The notes: generated by a model not told the origin, from the letters alone. A stretch of DNA of 64,000 nt from an uncultured Eubacteriales bacterium (GCA_900540495.1 UQGA01000009.1:6017-70016), one strand, 5' to 3'. Positions 54,668 through 63,891 are shown, counted from the stretch's first letter. A program made the numbers and translations.

Positions 54668-55477
54668 ATGGTTCCGTGTGAAGGCGCGTCTCTGGCGGAA
54701 AGGATTCGGGCGCAGCGCATTCGCTGCGGACTGACGCAGGAGCGGTTGGCGGAAATCGTCGGCGTGAGCCGGCAGGCCGTGACCAAGTGGGAAACCGGGG
54801 TGGCGGCGCCGGGCACGGAAAACCTGTTCCGGCTGGCCGGGGCGCTGGGCACGACGGTCGACCTGCTGTTGCCGCAGGACGAGACGGCCGGGACGCCCGA
54901 CGGGCAGCCCCTTGCGCCGTGCCGGATGGAGGCGGCGGAGAAGCGGGCGGCGCGCCTGGCGGCCGGGAAGCGACGCGCCTGCATGGCGCTCGCGGTTGCG
55001 GGCGTATATCTGCTCGCTTTCGTCACGGGCAATCTGCTGTGCGCCCGGCCGGAGTCCGCCAGTCTGCTGGGGCTGCTGCTCGGGCGGGGCGCAGAACGCC
55101 CCTATCTGTTCGGGTGGCTGCTCGGCAGCGGCCTGTACTGGATCGCAATGGCGATGACGGCAGGCCTGTCGCTGCTGGGCGTCTTCCGGCTCTCCTGCTC
55201 TGCGCTGGCCGGTTTTCTGCTCGGATGGCTGCTGGGCGAGGCGTTCGGCGCCAATCCGGCCGGCGCGGCGTATGGTTTTGGACATTACGGCTGGGCGATG
55301 TGGGGGTGCGTCTTTTTGTTCTCCCTTGCGATGGGGACGGTGCTGGAGCGGCTCGCCCGGCGCGGCATGCCGCTCAGGTCGAAGGGGTTCCTGCTCTGGT
55401 GCGCTGCGTTTCTTGGCGGCGCAGCGTTCCTCTGCCTGCTGGTCTTTCTGGGGATGCCGCGCGTCGATCGGCATTAG
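54668..55477 (+). CDS. XRE-family regulator fused to a membrane domain
   Basis: 269 residues from the ATG at 54668, six bases after GAGGTG (two earlier in-frame starts are too close to that site). Helix-turn-helix at about 10-65 (RIRCGLTQERLAEIVGVSRQ, AVTKWETG), then about five membrane helices (YLLAFVTGNLL, YLFGWLLGSGLYWIAMAMTA, ALAGFLLGWLLGEAFGA, GWAMWGCVFLFSLAMG, FLLWCAAFLGGAAFLCLLVF). A DNA-binding protein tethered to the membrane, possibly a sensor of envelope state; no target is known. Confidence 0.87.
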   Translation: MVPCEGASLAERIRAQRIRCGLTQERLAEIVGVSRQAVTKWETGVAAPGTENLFRLAGALGTTVDLLLPQDETAGTPDGQPLAPCRMEAAEKRAARLAAGKRRACMALAVAGVYLLAFVTGNLLCARPESASLLGLLLGRGAERPYLFGWLLGSGLYWIAMAMTAGLSLLGVFRLSCSALAGFLLGWLLGEAFGANPAGAAYGFGHYGWAMWGCVFLFSLAMGTVLERLARRGMPLRSKGFLLWCAAFLGGAAFLCLLVFLGMPRVDRH

Positions 55478-55531
55478 TCGCCGCGGGCACACGGCGCAGG
55501 CCGCAACCGGTTTTGAACAGACCCGCTCCAA

Positions 55532-55565
55532 CCAGCGCCCCGCCATGCGACGGGGCGCTGGTTTT
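55532..55565 (+). terminator. Rho-independent terminator
   Basis: CCAGCGCCCCG-N8-CGGGGCGCTGG followed by TTTT. Confidence 0.85.
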
Positions 55566-55635
55566 CCGCATCCCTGCCGCTCGCCCCGCCCGGCCGCCGC
55601 AAAGCGCGGCGCGGCGTTGGACGCGCGGCCGGCGG

Positions 55636-55664
55636 TTCTATCCATGCCATACCCGCATTATACT
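55636..55664 (+). promoter_or_regulatory. Possible promoter of the M14 peptidase gene
   Basis: -10 TATACT (55659-55664) with a weak -35 TTCTAT (55636-55641) at 17 bp. Confidence 0.5.
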
Positions 55665-55725
55665 AATAGCGAACCGCCGCGCTTTTTGCCGGCGAAGGAC
55701 AGATCATGTCGCGGGAGGGGATCGT

Positions 55726-57006
55726 TTGGAGGTTTTACGATATGGGAGCAGCGGGCCGATGGTGGAGTATCTGCAGTTGGCGCTGCAGCGCGCCGGGTAC
55801 GACCCCGGGCGGATCGACGGGCTGTTCGGCCGGCGCACGCAAACGGCGCTGACCCGCTTCCAGCGCGCGAATGCGCTGGCGGCGGATGGCGTAGCCGGGC
55901 GGTTGACGTGGGCGCGCCTGTTCCCGTATTTGACGGGCTATACCGTGCATGTGGTGCGTGCGGGCGACACGATGTACGCGCTGGCTGAGCGCTACGGCAC
56001 GGATGTTGCAGCCATCCGCACGGCCAACCCGCTCGTACAGCCGGAGAATCTGGCCATCGGCTCGCAGCTGGTCGTGCCGCTCGCGTTTCCGGTCGTGTCG
56101 TTTGAGGTGCGGTATACCTATGCGCTTGTGTCGCTGGTGCTCGACGGGCTGCTCGCGCGATATCCGTTCCTCACGGCGGAAACGATCGGCAGTTCGGTGC
56201 TCGGCCGCGAGCTTACGGCGGTGCGCATCGGCGCCGGGTCGGTCGAGGTGTGCTACAACGCCGCCCACCATGCCAACGAATGGATCACCACGCCGGTGCT
56301 GCTGCGCTATCTGGAGGCGTACGCCGCCGCCTATGCGGCGGGCGGGCAGATCGGCGGTTGGGACGCCCGGACGCTGTATGCCCGCGCCTCGCTCTATCTC
56401 GTGCCGCTTGTCAACCCGGATGGGGTGGATCTGGTGACGGGGGCGATTTATCCGGAGGACAAAGCGTATGAGCAGGCGCATGCGCTCGCTGCGTTCTATC
56501 CGGATATCCCGTTTCCCTCCGGCTGGAAGGCGAACATTGCCGGGACGGATCTCAACCTCGGCTATCCGGCCGGCTGGGAGCAGGCGCGCGCGATCAAGTT
56601 CGCGCAGGGGTATACGCGGCCCGGCCCGCGCGACTATGTGGGCAGCGCGCCGCTTGCCGAGCCGGAGAACCGCGCAATGGCGGCGTTTACGCAGGCGCAC
56701 GGCTTTTCGCTTACGCTTTCGTATCACACGCAGGGCGCCGTGATCTACTGGAAGTATCTCGACTACGAGCCGGCGGGCGGGCGGCGCATCGCGGCAGCCT
56801 TTGCCGAGGCGTCCGGCTACGCCGTGGAGGATACGCCGTACGGCTCCGGCTTTGCAGGCTATAAGGACTGGTTTATCCTCGAATTCAACCGCCCGGGCTA
56901 CACCATCGAAGCCGGGCGGGGGGAGAACCCGCTGCCCCTTGCGCAGTTGCCGGAAATTTATCAGGAAAATGAGGGGATCTTGACGCTGGGGATGGTGCTT
57001 TCCTGA
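55726..57006 (+). CDS. LysM-containing M14 carboxypeptidase (gamma-D-Glu-Dap peptidase type)
   Basis: 426 residues from TTG at 55726 after GGGAGGGG. A PG_binding_1 domain (residues 8-65, GYDPGRIDGLFGRRTQTALT), a LysM domain (about 74-120, HVVRAGDTMYALAERYGTDV) and an M14 metallopeptidase with zinc ligands in HHANEW, the second His in LSYHTQG and catalytic Glu in YTIEAGRGENP. Relatives cut the gamma-D-Glu-diaminopimelate bond in peptidoglycan fragments during spore or wall turnover. No signal peptide is visible, as in some spore-associated relatives. Confidence 0.9.
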   Translation: MEVLRYGSSGPMVEYLQLALQRAGYDPGRIDGLFGRRTQTALTRFQRANALAADGVAGRLTWARLFPYLTGYTVHVVRAGDTMYALAERYGTDVAAIRTANPLVQPENLAIGSQLVVPLAFPVVSFEVRYTYALVSLVLDGLLARYPFLTAETIGSSVLGRELTAVRIGAGSVEVCYNAAHHANEWITTPVLLRYLEAYAAAYAAGGQIGGWDARTLYARASLYLVPLVNPDGVDLVTGAIYPEDKAYEQAHALAAFYPDIPFPSGWKANIAGTDLNLGYPAGWEQARAIKFAQGYTRPGPRDYVGSAPLAEPENRAMAAFTQAHGFSLTLSYHTQGAVIYWKYLDYEPAGGRRIAAAFAEASGYAVEDTPYGSGFAGYKDWFILEFNRPGYTIEAGRGENPLPLAQLPEIYQENEGILTLGMVLS

Positions 57007-57012
57007 AAAATT

Positions 57013-57021
57013 TGGTATACT
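57013..57021 (+). promoter_or_regulatory. Extended -10 promoter placing the transcript start at the flippase ATG
   Basis: TGG-TATACT (TGn plus -10 hexamer 57016-57021) ends seven bases before the ATG at 57029. The predicted transcription start is at about 57028, giving an mRNA with no leader. No good -35 is seen. Confidence 0.6.
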
Positions 57022-57028
57022 CTACCCT

Positions 57029-58645
57029 ATGAAAAGCGAACAGAAAAAATCGTTCGTCCAGGGGGCGGCCATTCTCGGCCTTGCAGGCCTTGTCTGCAAG
57101 GTCATCGGCGCGCTGTTCCGCATCCCGCTGTACAATCTGCTCGAGGACGGGATGGCCTATTATGAGGCGGTCTACCCGTACTATTCCTGGCTGCTCGTGG
57201 TCAGCTCCGCCGGCATTCCGACGGCGATTTCCCGCATGGTGGCCGAACGCGTGACGATGGGGGATTATGCGGGGGCGCGCCGGGTGTTCCGCAAGGCGCA
57301 GGTGCTGTTGCTGGGCATCGGCGTGTGTACGATGCTCATCATGTTTCTGGGCGCCGGGTGGTTCGCTTCGCTCGTGGAGGTGGGCGAGGGCGTGGTGCTC
57401 TCGTTTCGCGCGCTGGCGCCGGCGCTGCTGTTCGTGTCCGTCATGTGCGCCTACCGGGGATATCTGCAGGGCCTGCAATGCATGACCGGCACGGCCGTTT
57501 CCCAGCTGGTCGAGCAGGTGGTCAAGCTTTGCGCCGGCCTGTTCTTTGCGGCCAGATTGCTCCCTTTCGGGCTCGAATACGCGGCAATGGGCGCGTTGCT
57601 GGGCATCTCGCTTTCGGAACTGCTCGCCCTTGCCGTCATCGCGCTGTTCTATGTGCGGAAGCGGCGCATGCTGCCGGCCGAAACGGCGCGCACGCAGGCG
57701 CTTGAGGGCGGCGTGATCAAAACGCTGCTCTCCATCGCCATTCCGGTGACCATCGGCGCGTCGATCATGCCCATGACCGGCATCATCGACAGCGTGCTCA
57801 TCGTCAGCACGCTGCGGGATATCGGCTTTACCGATGCGGAGGCGAACATGCGCTATGTTGCGCTGCGCACCAACGTGACGACCGTCATCAACATGCCGGC
57901 GGTGTTGACCACGTCGCTGGCCATGAGCCTCGTTCCAGCGGTCAGCGCAGCCCGGCGGCGGCACAACCTCGGCAGCGTGCGCAGCATCTCGATCACGGCC
58001 ATCAAGCTGTCCATGATCGTCGGGCTGCCGTGCGCAGCCGGCCTGTTCGTGCTGAGCAGGCAGGTGATCGATTTTCTTTATGATATCACGCCGGACCGGC
58101 TGGCCATCGCCGCGTCGCTCATGCGCATTTCCGCCGTCGGCGTGGTGTTCCTGTCGCTCGTGCAGACGCTTACGGGCATCATTCAGGGCCTTGGCAAGCA
58201 GCAGGTGCCGGTATTCAATCTGGCGGCGGGCGCGCTGGTCAAGGTCATCCTGATGCTGACGCTCATGCGCAACCCGGATATCAACATCGACGGCGCGGCC
58301 ATTGCCACGGTCGCCTGCTATGCCGTGGCCGGTGTGCTCGACCTGCTGTATCTGACACGCCTTGCGCGTCTGCGGATTCGCATATGGGAGCTGTTCGGAA
58401 AACCGCTGGTGGCGTCGCTTCTGATGGGCGGCGTGACCTATCTGGCGGAAGCGGCGCTTTCAAACATGCTCGGCACCACTTCGCTCAGCACGCTCCTGTC
58501 CGTCGGCGTTGGCGTGGTGGTCTATGCGGCGCTCGTGCTGTTGCTGCGCATGTTCAGCCCGGACGACCTGCGGCGCATTCCGGGCGGCGCAAGGCTGAAC
58601 CGTCTGCTGTATGGCGGGCGGGGCGGCGCCGGCAAGGCGGACTGA
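57029..58645 (+). CDS. Polysaccharide/lipid II-type flippase (SpoVB/MurJ-like, MOP superfamily)
   Basis: 538 residues with about 14 membrane helices. The N-terminus, FVQGAAILGLAGLVCKVIGA followed by LFRIPLYNLLEDGM, is typical for the SpoVB/MurJ branch. It would move a lipid-linked cell-wall or surface-glycan precursor across the membrane. The ATG at 57029 has no Shine-Dalgarno sequence but sits right behind an extended -10 box, so the message may be leaderless. SpoVB or a general lipid II flippase cannot be told apart by eye. Confidence 0.9.
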   Translation: MKSEQKKSFVQGAAILGLAGLVCKVIGALFRIPLYNLLEDGMAYYEAVYPYYSWLLVVSSAGIPTAISRMVAERVTMGDYAGARRVFRKAQVLLLGIGVCTMLIMFLGAGWFASLVEVGEGVVLSFRALAPALLFVSVMCAYRGYLQGLQCMTGTAVSQLVEQVVKLCAGLFFAARLLPFGLEYAAMGALLGISLSELLALAVIALFYVRKRRMLPAETARTQALEGGVIKTLLSIAIPVTIGASIMPMTGIIDSVLIVSTLRDIGFTDAEANMRYVALRTNVTTVINMPAVLTTSLAMSLVPAVSAARRRHNLGSVRSISITAIKLSMIVGLPCAAGLFVLSRQVIDFLYDITPDRLAIAASLMRISAVGVVFLSLVQTLTGIIQGLGKQQVPVFNLAAGALVKVILMLTLMRNPDINIDGAAIATVACYAVAGVLDLLYLTRLARLRIRIWELFGKPLVASLLMGGVTYLAEAALSNMLGTTSLSTLLSVGVGVVVYAALVLLLRMFSPDDLRRIPGGARLNRLLYGGRGGAGKAD

Positions 58646-58692
58646 TCCCGCAAACGGCGGCCGGAGATCTTTTTTACGAGGAGTTTTCAATC

Positions 58693-60114
58693 ATGCAGAC
58701 CATTTGTATTGCTCCGCTGTCCACGCCGCTGACGGTCACACAGGCCGTCCTGCGGCGCATTGCAACGGCGGACAGGCTCTTCCTGCTCAGCGCGCGCCAT
58801 CCCTGCGCCAAACCGGTTCTCGAGGCCGGCGTGCCGTTTACGGCGCTTGACGATCTGTTTGAGACGGCGGCGGATTTTGATGCGCTTGCAGCGTCGGTCG
58901 CCGCTCGCTTGCTTGCGGCTGGGGATTGCACGCTTGCCGTGACTGGCGCGCCGGATGCGCTGCTCGGCGCGATGGCCCGTGCGGCGGCCGGACGCGCCGA
59001 GCTGGACGTGCTGCCCGGCGTGCCGCTGGGCGCCGCCGCATTTCCCCGGAGCGTATCGGCCAGGCGCCTCTGCGCCAACGACCTGCCGGAGCGCCTCGAC
59101 CCGGCGGAGGAGTTGCTGCTCGAGGAGCTGGACTCCCGCCTGCTTGCCGGCGAGGCGAAGCTCCGCCTGCTGGAATATTACCCGAACGACTGGGAGATCT
59201 GTTTGGCCGACATGGAGCCGGACGGCACGTTCCTGACGCGCGCCGTGCCGCTGGCGGAGCTGGACCGGCAGAAGCATTACGGCCCGACGACCGTGGCGCG
59301 CGTGCCGGGCGCGCCGTTCGAGCGACTGGAACGGTTCGGATTTGACGAGCTGCTCCATGTGCTGCGCCGCCTGCGGGCACCGGGCGGCTGTCCCTGGGAC
59401 CGGGAGCAGACGCACCAGACGATTAAAGAATCGCTTCTTGAGGAATGCTATGAGGCGATGGACGCCATCGATCGCAACGACGATGCGGACATGGTCGAAG
59501 AGCTGGGCGACGTACTCCTGCAGGTTGCGTTTCATGCGCAGATCGCTGCGGAGCAGGGCTGTTTTACGGCGCGCGACGTCACCACCGGGCTCGTACAGAA
59601 GCTCGTGTACCGCCATCCGCATGTGTTTTCCAACGGAAAGGCGGACACTTCTGAACAGGTGCTCAGAAATTGGGATGCGCTCAAAAAGGCGGAAAAGCGG
59701 CAGACGACGCAGACGGACGTGCTCAGAAGCGTGCCGAAGAACTTCCCGGCGCTGCTGCGCAGCCGCAAGGTGCAAAAGCGCGCGGCGGACGTGGGCTTTG
59801 ACTGGGCAAACGCCGGCGAGGCATTCTGCAAGATTCGTGAAGAGACGGAGGAACTCGCACAGGCGATGGAGCAGGGGGGGAACGTGGAGGAGGAGCTTGG
59901 CGATCTGCTCTTTGCGGTGGTGAACGTGGCACGGCTGCTGCACCTCGAACCGGAGTTCGTGCTCGCTGCCGCTACCGATAAGTTCATCGACCGCTTTGCG
60001 CAAATGGAGCGTGCGGCGGCTGCGGGGGGACACCGGCTGGAGGAGCTGCCGCTTTCCGAGCAGGACCGCCTCTGGAATGAGGTCAAGAAAGGCATTTTTG
60101 CCGGAAAATCGTGA
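58693..60114 (+). CDS. mazG: MazG-family nucleoside triphosphate pyrophosphohydrolase, YabN type
   Basis: 473 residues. The N-terminal half (1-200) is a divergent tetrapyrrole-methylase-like domain ([36 protein letters not shown]). The C-terminal half carries two MazG modules with the Mg-binding pattern [13 protein letters not shown] with [16 protein letters not shown] and [11 protein letters not shown] with [18 protein letters not shown], plus [20 protein letters not shown]. It hydrolyses non-canonical or excess NTPs. The start ATG at 58693 follows ACGAGGAG. Flippase-mazG-hup order matches the spoVB-yabN-hup neighbourhood seen in other Bacillota. Confidence 0.94.
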   Translation: MQTICIAPLSTPLTVTQAVLRRIATADRLFLLSARHPCAKPVLEAGVPFTALDDLFETAADFDALAASVAARLLAAGDCTLAVTGAPDALLGAMARAAAGRAELDVLPGVPLGAAAFPRSVSARRLCANDLPERLDPAEELLLEELDSRLLAGEAKLRLLEYYPNDWEICLADMEPDGTFLTRAVPLAELDRQKHYGPTTVARVPGAPFERLERFGFDELLHVLRRLRAPGGCPWDREQTHQTIKESLLEECYEAMDAIDRNDDADMVEELGDVLLQVAFHAQIAAEQGCFTARDVTTGLVQKLVYRHPHVFSNGKADTSEQVLRNWDALKKAEKRQTTQTDVLRSVPKNFPALLRSRKVQKRAADVGFDWANAGEAFCKIREETEELAQAMEQGGNVEEELGDLLFAVVNVARLLHLEPEFVLAAATDKFIDRFAQMERAAAAGGHRLEELPLSEQDRLWNEVKKGIFAGKS

Positions 60115-60131
60115 GTTTTTTCAAAAAAGGC

Positions 60132-60160
60132 TTGCCATTGCCGGGCAAGGCTGATACAAT
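60132..60160 (+). promoter_or_regulatory. Sigma-A promoter of the HU gene
   Basis: -35 TTGCCA (60132-60137), 17-bp spacer, -10 TACAAT (60155-60160). The -35 lies in a small inverted repeat, CTTGCC-N7-GGCAAG. Confidence 0.82.
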
Positions 60161-60194
60161 AAGCAACGGCAAAAAAACTATGGAGGTTAAATAC

Positions 60195-60467
60195 ATGAAT
60201 AAAACTGAACTCATTGCGAATGTTGCCGAGAAAAGCGCCCTTTCCAAGAAGGATGCCGAGAAGGCCGTCAACGCCGTTGTCAGCACCATCGAGGAATCTC
60301 TGAAGGCTGGCGAAAAGGTTCAGATCGTCGGTTTCGGCGTGTTTGAGGCCAAGTGCCGTCCGGCGCGCAAGGGCCACAATCCGCTCACCGGCAAGGAGAT
60401 CGACATCCCCGCTTCCAAGGCGCCCACCTTCAAGGCCGGCAAGGCGCTCAAGGACGCGCTCAACTAA
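60195..60467 (+). CDS. hup: DNA-binding protein HU
   Basis: 90 residues, the normal length. [20 protein letters not shown], the DNA-binding arm signature [20 protein letters not shown] and the terminal [12 protein letters not shown] identify HU. It bends and compacts chromosomal DNA. The ATG at 60195 follows TGGAGG; upstream in-frame codons lie before the promoter and are not used. Confidence 0.97.
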   Translation: MNKTELIANVAEKSALSKKDAEKAVNAVVSTIEESLKAGEKVQIVGFGVFEAKCRPARKGHNPLTGKEIDIPASKAPTFKAGKALKDALN

Positions 60468-60492
60468 GCGCATCCACCGATTGAAATCTGAC

Positions 60493-60520
60493 AGGGGCGG
60501 CATTGCCGCCCCTTTGCTTT
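60493..60520 (+). terminator. Rho-independent terminator of the HU gene
   Basis: AGGGGCGG-CATTG-CCGCCCCT followed by TTGCTTT. Confidence 0.82.
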
Positions 60521-60935
60521 GCCGGACGGATCGTGAACCCGGCGGTGCGAACGGCTGTAAACCCGTCCGGGTGAACCATGCCCCGGCCGTGCGACCTTGC
60601 TGCAGCCGTCGCCCGGCCCTTTTGCCGCACGGACGTTGCCTGCCCGCCCGGCGCGCCGATAAACCCGTTCGGCTCACCGAAAAACCCGCGCAACTCGTCT
60701 ACAACCCACCCCGCGCGCCTACGGGCCGCACCCGCCGGTTGAAACAGGCTTCCCGCAATTCCCGGCGAGTTCCCCATTCTCCGCCCGGCGGAGGGCGCCG
60801 GGATTGTCGGCTTATGCGCCGTGCCTGGCTGAGCCCGTTTTTCCTCCTGCAAAGTCATGCGCGGGCGCCCCGTGCCGGTTGAACGCGCGCCATGACCCAC
60901 TGGTACGGCGGATGACGGCCGGGGAAAAGAATGTC
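60521..60935. other. GC-rich intergenic region with no recognised gene
   Basis: Open frames on both strands lack ribosome-binding sites and family resemblance. The motif AAACCCG recurs three times (near 60560, 60662 and 60683). I see no RNA gene in it. Confidence 0.45.
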
Positions 60936-60964
60936 TTGCAAAATGCCCGGGAATAGTGTAAGAT
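60936..60964 (+). promoter_or_regulatory. Promoter of tRNA-Ser
   Basis: -35 TTGCAA (60936-60941), 17-bp spacer, -10 TAAGAT (60959-60964), 12 bases before the tRNA. Confidence 0.8.
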
Positions 60965-60976
60965 AGCTGCGGACGC

Positions 60977-61067
60977 GGAGAGATGGCTGAGCTGGTCTAA
61001 GGCGCACGACTGGAAATCGTGTATACGGGGAACCGTATCAAGGGTTCGAATCCCTTTCTCTCCGCCA
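60977..61067 (+). tRNA. tRNA-Ser (anticodon GGA)
   Basis: 91 bases including an encoded CCA end. Acceptor GGAGAGA pairs with TCTCTCC; the anticodon arm CACGA-CTGGAAA-TCGTG carries GGA (61012-61014), reading UCC and UCU serine codons; the T arm contains GGTTCGAATCC. A long variable arm (TATACGGGGAACCGTATCA region) is typical for serine tRNAs. Confidence 0.97.
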
Positions 61068-61073
61068 AAGAAG

Positions 61074-61116
61074 CACCGTGATTTTGATACAATGCGTATC
61101 GAGGCCACGGTGTTTT
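61074..61116 (+). terminator. Terminator of tRNA-Ser
   Basis: CACCGTG and CACGGTG form the outer stem, GATAC and GTATC an inner one, and TTTTCT follows. Confidence 0.65.
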
Positions 61117-61244
61117 CTGTCAGGGCCGCGGCCTCTCTTTTTATAAAACAAGCGGACACCAATGGCAGCGGAATCCCTGCTTTGTACTTCCCAGGATAAG
61201 GATAATATGATACCATAAATAGACTTGGTTTTCGGGGGATGGAT

Positions 61245-62033
61245 ATGAAAAAACAACCGCCATTACTGCCCTATTACTATGCCCTCCTTACGATTGCCTG
61301 CACCTTTTTGACAGGTCAGCTCATCCTGTGGCTGATGCCGGACGGCACAAGCGTCTGGGCGTCGGTGCTGTTCATCTTCATGAACCTGCTCCCGATGCTG
61401 GTGGCTTTTGTCTTTGTGCGCATCTCCGGCGAGCTGCCCGGAATTGGGGAGATGGTAAAAGCGGCGTTTTTCCCGCGTGAGAGCTGGCGCGCCTATGTCG
61501 CCGCCCTGGCGGTACCGCTCGTCTATTACGGCGTGTCCGTTTTGCTGGGGAATGTGACGTTTACCGGCGCCCCTTTTTCGGCAGCGGTCGCCTATTTCCC
61601 CTGGACGCTTTTACAGGGGGGCCTCGAGGAGGTGGGGTGGCGATGGTATTTGCAAACCCATATCACAGTGAAGAAAAGCTTTGCGCTGAAAATGCTTGTC
61701 ATTTCCGCAATCTGGTTTGTATGGCATATCCCCGTCTACCGTCTGCCGTGGGTCACTGCGGGTTCGACCAATTACCTCGTCTTTTACCTGATGATCCTGG
61801 GCAACACCTTTACCCTCGGCGCGGTGAAGGAATTGTCCCGGGGTTCCATCCCGTGCATCCTCGCCCACATGTTGATAGACACGGCGGCGGCCTGCATGCT
61901 CGTCGGGAGCGATTTGACGAAAGTGGCCCTGCTTGTCGGCGTGGAAATTGTGCTTTCCGTGATCGCCGTAAACCGATTCGTCGGCAGGCAAAGGCGGCAA
62001 AGCCGTGGAGGCGTCCCCCTTGGCGCAGAGTGA
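61245..62033 (+). CDS. CPBP-family intramembrane metalloprotease
   Basis: 262 residues from the ATG at 61245 (an ATG two codons earlier abuts the GGGGG site). About eight membrane helices with the CPBP (CAAX protease and bacteriocin-processing) motifs: GLEEVGWRWYLQ (Glu-Glu and Arg), FVWHIPVYRLPW and CILAHMLIDTAAA. Such proteins cut within or near membranes or confer bacteriocin immunity; the substrate is unknown. The gene stands alone, less GC-rich at its start than its neighbours. Confidence 0.88.
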   Translation: MKKQPPLLPYYYALLTIACTFLTGQLILWLMPDGTSVWASVLFIFMNLLPMLVAFVFVRISGELPGIGEMVKAAFFPRESWRAYVAALAVPLVYYGVSVLLGNVTFTGAPFSAAVAYFPWTLLQGGLEEVGWRWYLQTHITVKKSFALKMLVISAIWFVWHIPVYRLPWVTAGSTNYLVFYLMILGNTFTLGAVKELSRGSIPCILAHMLIDTAAACMLVGSDLTKVALLVGVEIVLSVIAVNRFVGRQRRQSRGGVPLGAE

Positions 62034-62323
62034 CCAACTGATGCGCATGGGGTTCGCCCGTATCACAATTCGGACCATTTGCCGGAGATGTTTTGCCATG
62101 CGCCGCGGGGGGGGCCGGCCGGCGGCGCCCGTCCCCTTCCGGGACGGGCGCGCGATCACACCCTGCATTGGCCGGCGGACGGTTTTCCGAATCCCATGCG
62201 GGGACAATGCGGACATCCCACCGTACGGCCGGCGTGACGACAGATGTCAAGGCTGTGTTTGGCATACTGCGAACAAAAATGTACGAAAAAGTTTATTTGC
62301 TCTACATTATATATAAAAAAGTG
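62034..62323. other. Intergenic region with a hairpin and an AT-rich end
   Basis: A hairpin, GCGCCCGTCCC-N5-GGGACGGGCGC (62125-62151), without a T-run may end the CPBP transcript. The last 60 bases are AT-rich and lead into the promoter of the DeoR gene. No gene is seen. Confidence 0.5.
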
Positions 62324-62352
62324 TTGCGCGTATGGCATAAATACGATAAAAT
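62324..62352 (+). promoter_or_regulatory. Sigma-A promoter of the DeoR-family gene
   Basis: -35 TTGCGC (62324-62329), 17-bp spacer, -10 TAAAAT (62347-62352). Confidence 0.65.
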
Positions 62353-62432
62353 AAAGTCAAAGATAATGTCGAGCCATATATGTTTTCCCAAAAATCTGTT
62401 TCTTCCATGAAACGCGAAAATAGGAGAAGAGA

Positions 62433-63197
62433 ATGCTGATCAAAAGAATGCAATTGATTTGCGACAAGCTGGAGGAAGACGGCAGCGTAGGCATACGTCC
62501 ACTGAGCGAGGAACTGGGCGTAACGGAAAAAACAATTCGGCAGGACCTGATCAAAATGGAGAACATGGGGCTCTTGGATCGCGTGCGTGGAGGAGCGGTC
62601 GCAAAGCGGACCACAAACGGCATCTTTCCCATTAACGATAGAAGGAAGCACCATACGGACGAGAAGAGACGAATCGGGCGTGCCGCCGCGCAGCTCATCA
62701 AGGATGGCGACATCGTCATCATCGACAACGGCACGACCACGCAGGCGCTCGTCGAATTCATCAAAAACAAGCGGATTATCGTAATTACCAACGACCTGAT
62801 CATTGCCAACGCCCTCAAGGATTGTCCGTCGATCACGCTTTATTCGACCGGCGGGAAGCTCCGGAGGGACGCCGACAACTACTCCTTTGTCGGCCAGGAT
62901 ACGATCCATACGATCCAGCAGAAGAATGCCTGCATAGCGTTTATCGGGACCAGCGCCTTCTCTTTTGAACAGGGCCTCATGACGTTTTCCGAGGAGGAGG
63001 CGGAGGTGAAGCGAGCCATCATTCACGCCGCCGTCCAGAAGGTCTGCCTTGCGGATTCGACAAAACTCGGCGAAATCGCGCTTGCCTGCTTTGCCGCCAT
63101 ATCGGATATCGACGTATTGATTACGGATACGGGGGCAAATTCAAAAGAACTGGAGAAGCTGGAAAAAGAAGGAGGCATACAGGTGCTCGCCGTTTGA
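62433..63197 (+). CDS. DeoR-family transcriptional regulator
   Basis: 254 residues. N-terminal helix-turn-helix (GIRPLSEELGVTEKTIRQDL, then MGLLDRVRGGAV) and a C-terminal sugar-phosphate sensor domain with DIVIIDNGTTTQAL, VITNDLIIANAL, TGGKLRRDADNY and ADSTKLGEIALACFAAISDI. Usually represses sugar-phosphate catabolic genes and senses their intermediates. No such operon adjoins it within the window, apart from the flavodoxin-like gene. Start ATG after AGGAGAAGAG. Confidence 0.93.
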   Translation: MLIKRMQLICDKLEEDGSVGIRPLSEELGVTEKTIRQDLIKMENMGLLDRVRGGAVAKRTTNGIFPINDRRKHHTDEKRRIGRAAAQLIKDGDIVIIDNGTTTQALVEFIKNKRIIVITNDLIIANALKDCPSITLYSTGGKLRRDADNYSFVGQDTIHTIQQKNACIAFIGTSAFSFEQGLMTFSEEEAEVKRAIIHAAVQKVCLADSTKLGEIALACFAAISDIDVLITDTGANSKELEKLEKEGGIQVLAV

Positions 63198-63213
63198 CGG
63201 CGGGGAAGTCGAT

Positions 63214-63783
63214 ATGCTGGGCTGGATATTAAAAGTGGCCGCCCTGGCGGTGCTGGTTGCGGGTTTGCTCTATTTAAGATCATATTATGCGTTTTTGCGG
63301 CGCCCGCAAAAGCCGGACGAGAAGGTGCTGCCCGCACGCAGGCGGGAGGCGCAGGCCGACCAGGCGCTTGAAGCCGCGCCGAAGAAAGCGCTGCTGCTGT
63401 ATCAGGACTCCCGCCACGGCACGCTGGGCAGGATGGCGCAGATCGTAGCGGAGGACATGTGTGCAAACGGGTATGAGGTGACGATGAATCACCCCTCCTC
63501 GAAGCTGCAGTATGATCCCATGGACTACGATCTTCTTGCGTTTGGCTCGCCCGCTTATCTTGGGGCGGCGTCAAAGCTGCTGGCCGATTTTATCAAAGCC
63601 AATCCCTTTACACATAAGATGGTGTTTGTGTTTGTTACTGGACTTACGCCGGAGGACAAACGGGAGATTCTCCAGCTGAGAGAAACCATACCCAAGCACA
63701 ACCGGTTCGTGGGCATCAAGCTCCACAAACGGGACGAAAACAGACTCAAGGAATTTTTGGCGGAAGGAAAGATTTACCAGTAG
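63214..63783 (+). CDS. Membrane-anchored flavodoxin-like protein
   Basis: 189 residues. One transmembrane helix at about 3-24, then a flavodoxin-like fold: ALLLYQDSRHGTLGRMAQIV matches the FMN phosphate loop, with DLLAFGSPAYLGAASKLLAD further on. It might carry electrons to a membrane partner. The canonical T-x-T-GNT loop is not exact (QDSRHGTL), so FMN binding is likely but unproven. It lies 16 bases behind the DeoR gene and is probably cotranscribed. Confidence 0.8.
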   Translation: MLGWILKVAALAVLVAGLLYLRSYYAFLRRPQKPDEKVLPARRREAQADQALEAAPKKALLLYQDSRHGTLGRMAQIVAEDMCANGYEVTMNHPSSKLQYDPMDYDLLAFGSPAYLGAASKLLADFIKANPFTHKMVFVFVTGLTPEDKREILQLRETIPKHNRFVGIKLHKRDENRLKEFLAEGKIYQ

Positions 63784-63825
63784 GTCATGGCGGCGGCGTT
63801 CCGCCTTTTCGGACGCACGCAGGTC

Positions 63826-63879
63826 ATGGCGGCGTGCAACCGCGGTAAGGCCATGACGGCGTGCAACCACGGTAAGAGA
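63826..63879 (+). repeat. 27-bp tandem repeat, two copies
   Basis: Copies at 63826-63852 and 63853-63879 share ATG-CGGCGTGCAACC-CGGTAAG with few differences; a partial match to the left edge, GGTCATGGCGGCG, also occurs at 63784-63796. Each copy contains an ATG in the same frame. Nothing else is recognisable in 63784-63891. Confidence 0.6.
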
Positions 63880-63891
63880 ATGGGCATGCAG

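Noticed and set aside
60460..60900. 146-codon minus-strand frame after the HU gene
   Set aside because: No ribosome-binding site, overlaps the HU terminator, composition like random GC-rich DNA.
60812..61256. Minus-strand frames across the tRNA containing WRRERDSNP and similar
   Set aside because: This string is a well-known false translation of the complement of a tRNA gene.
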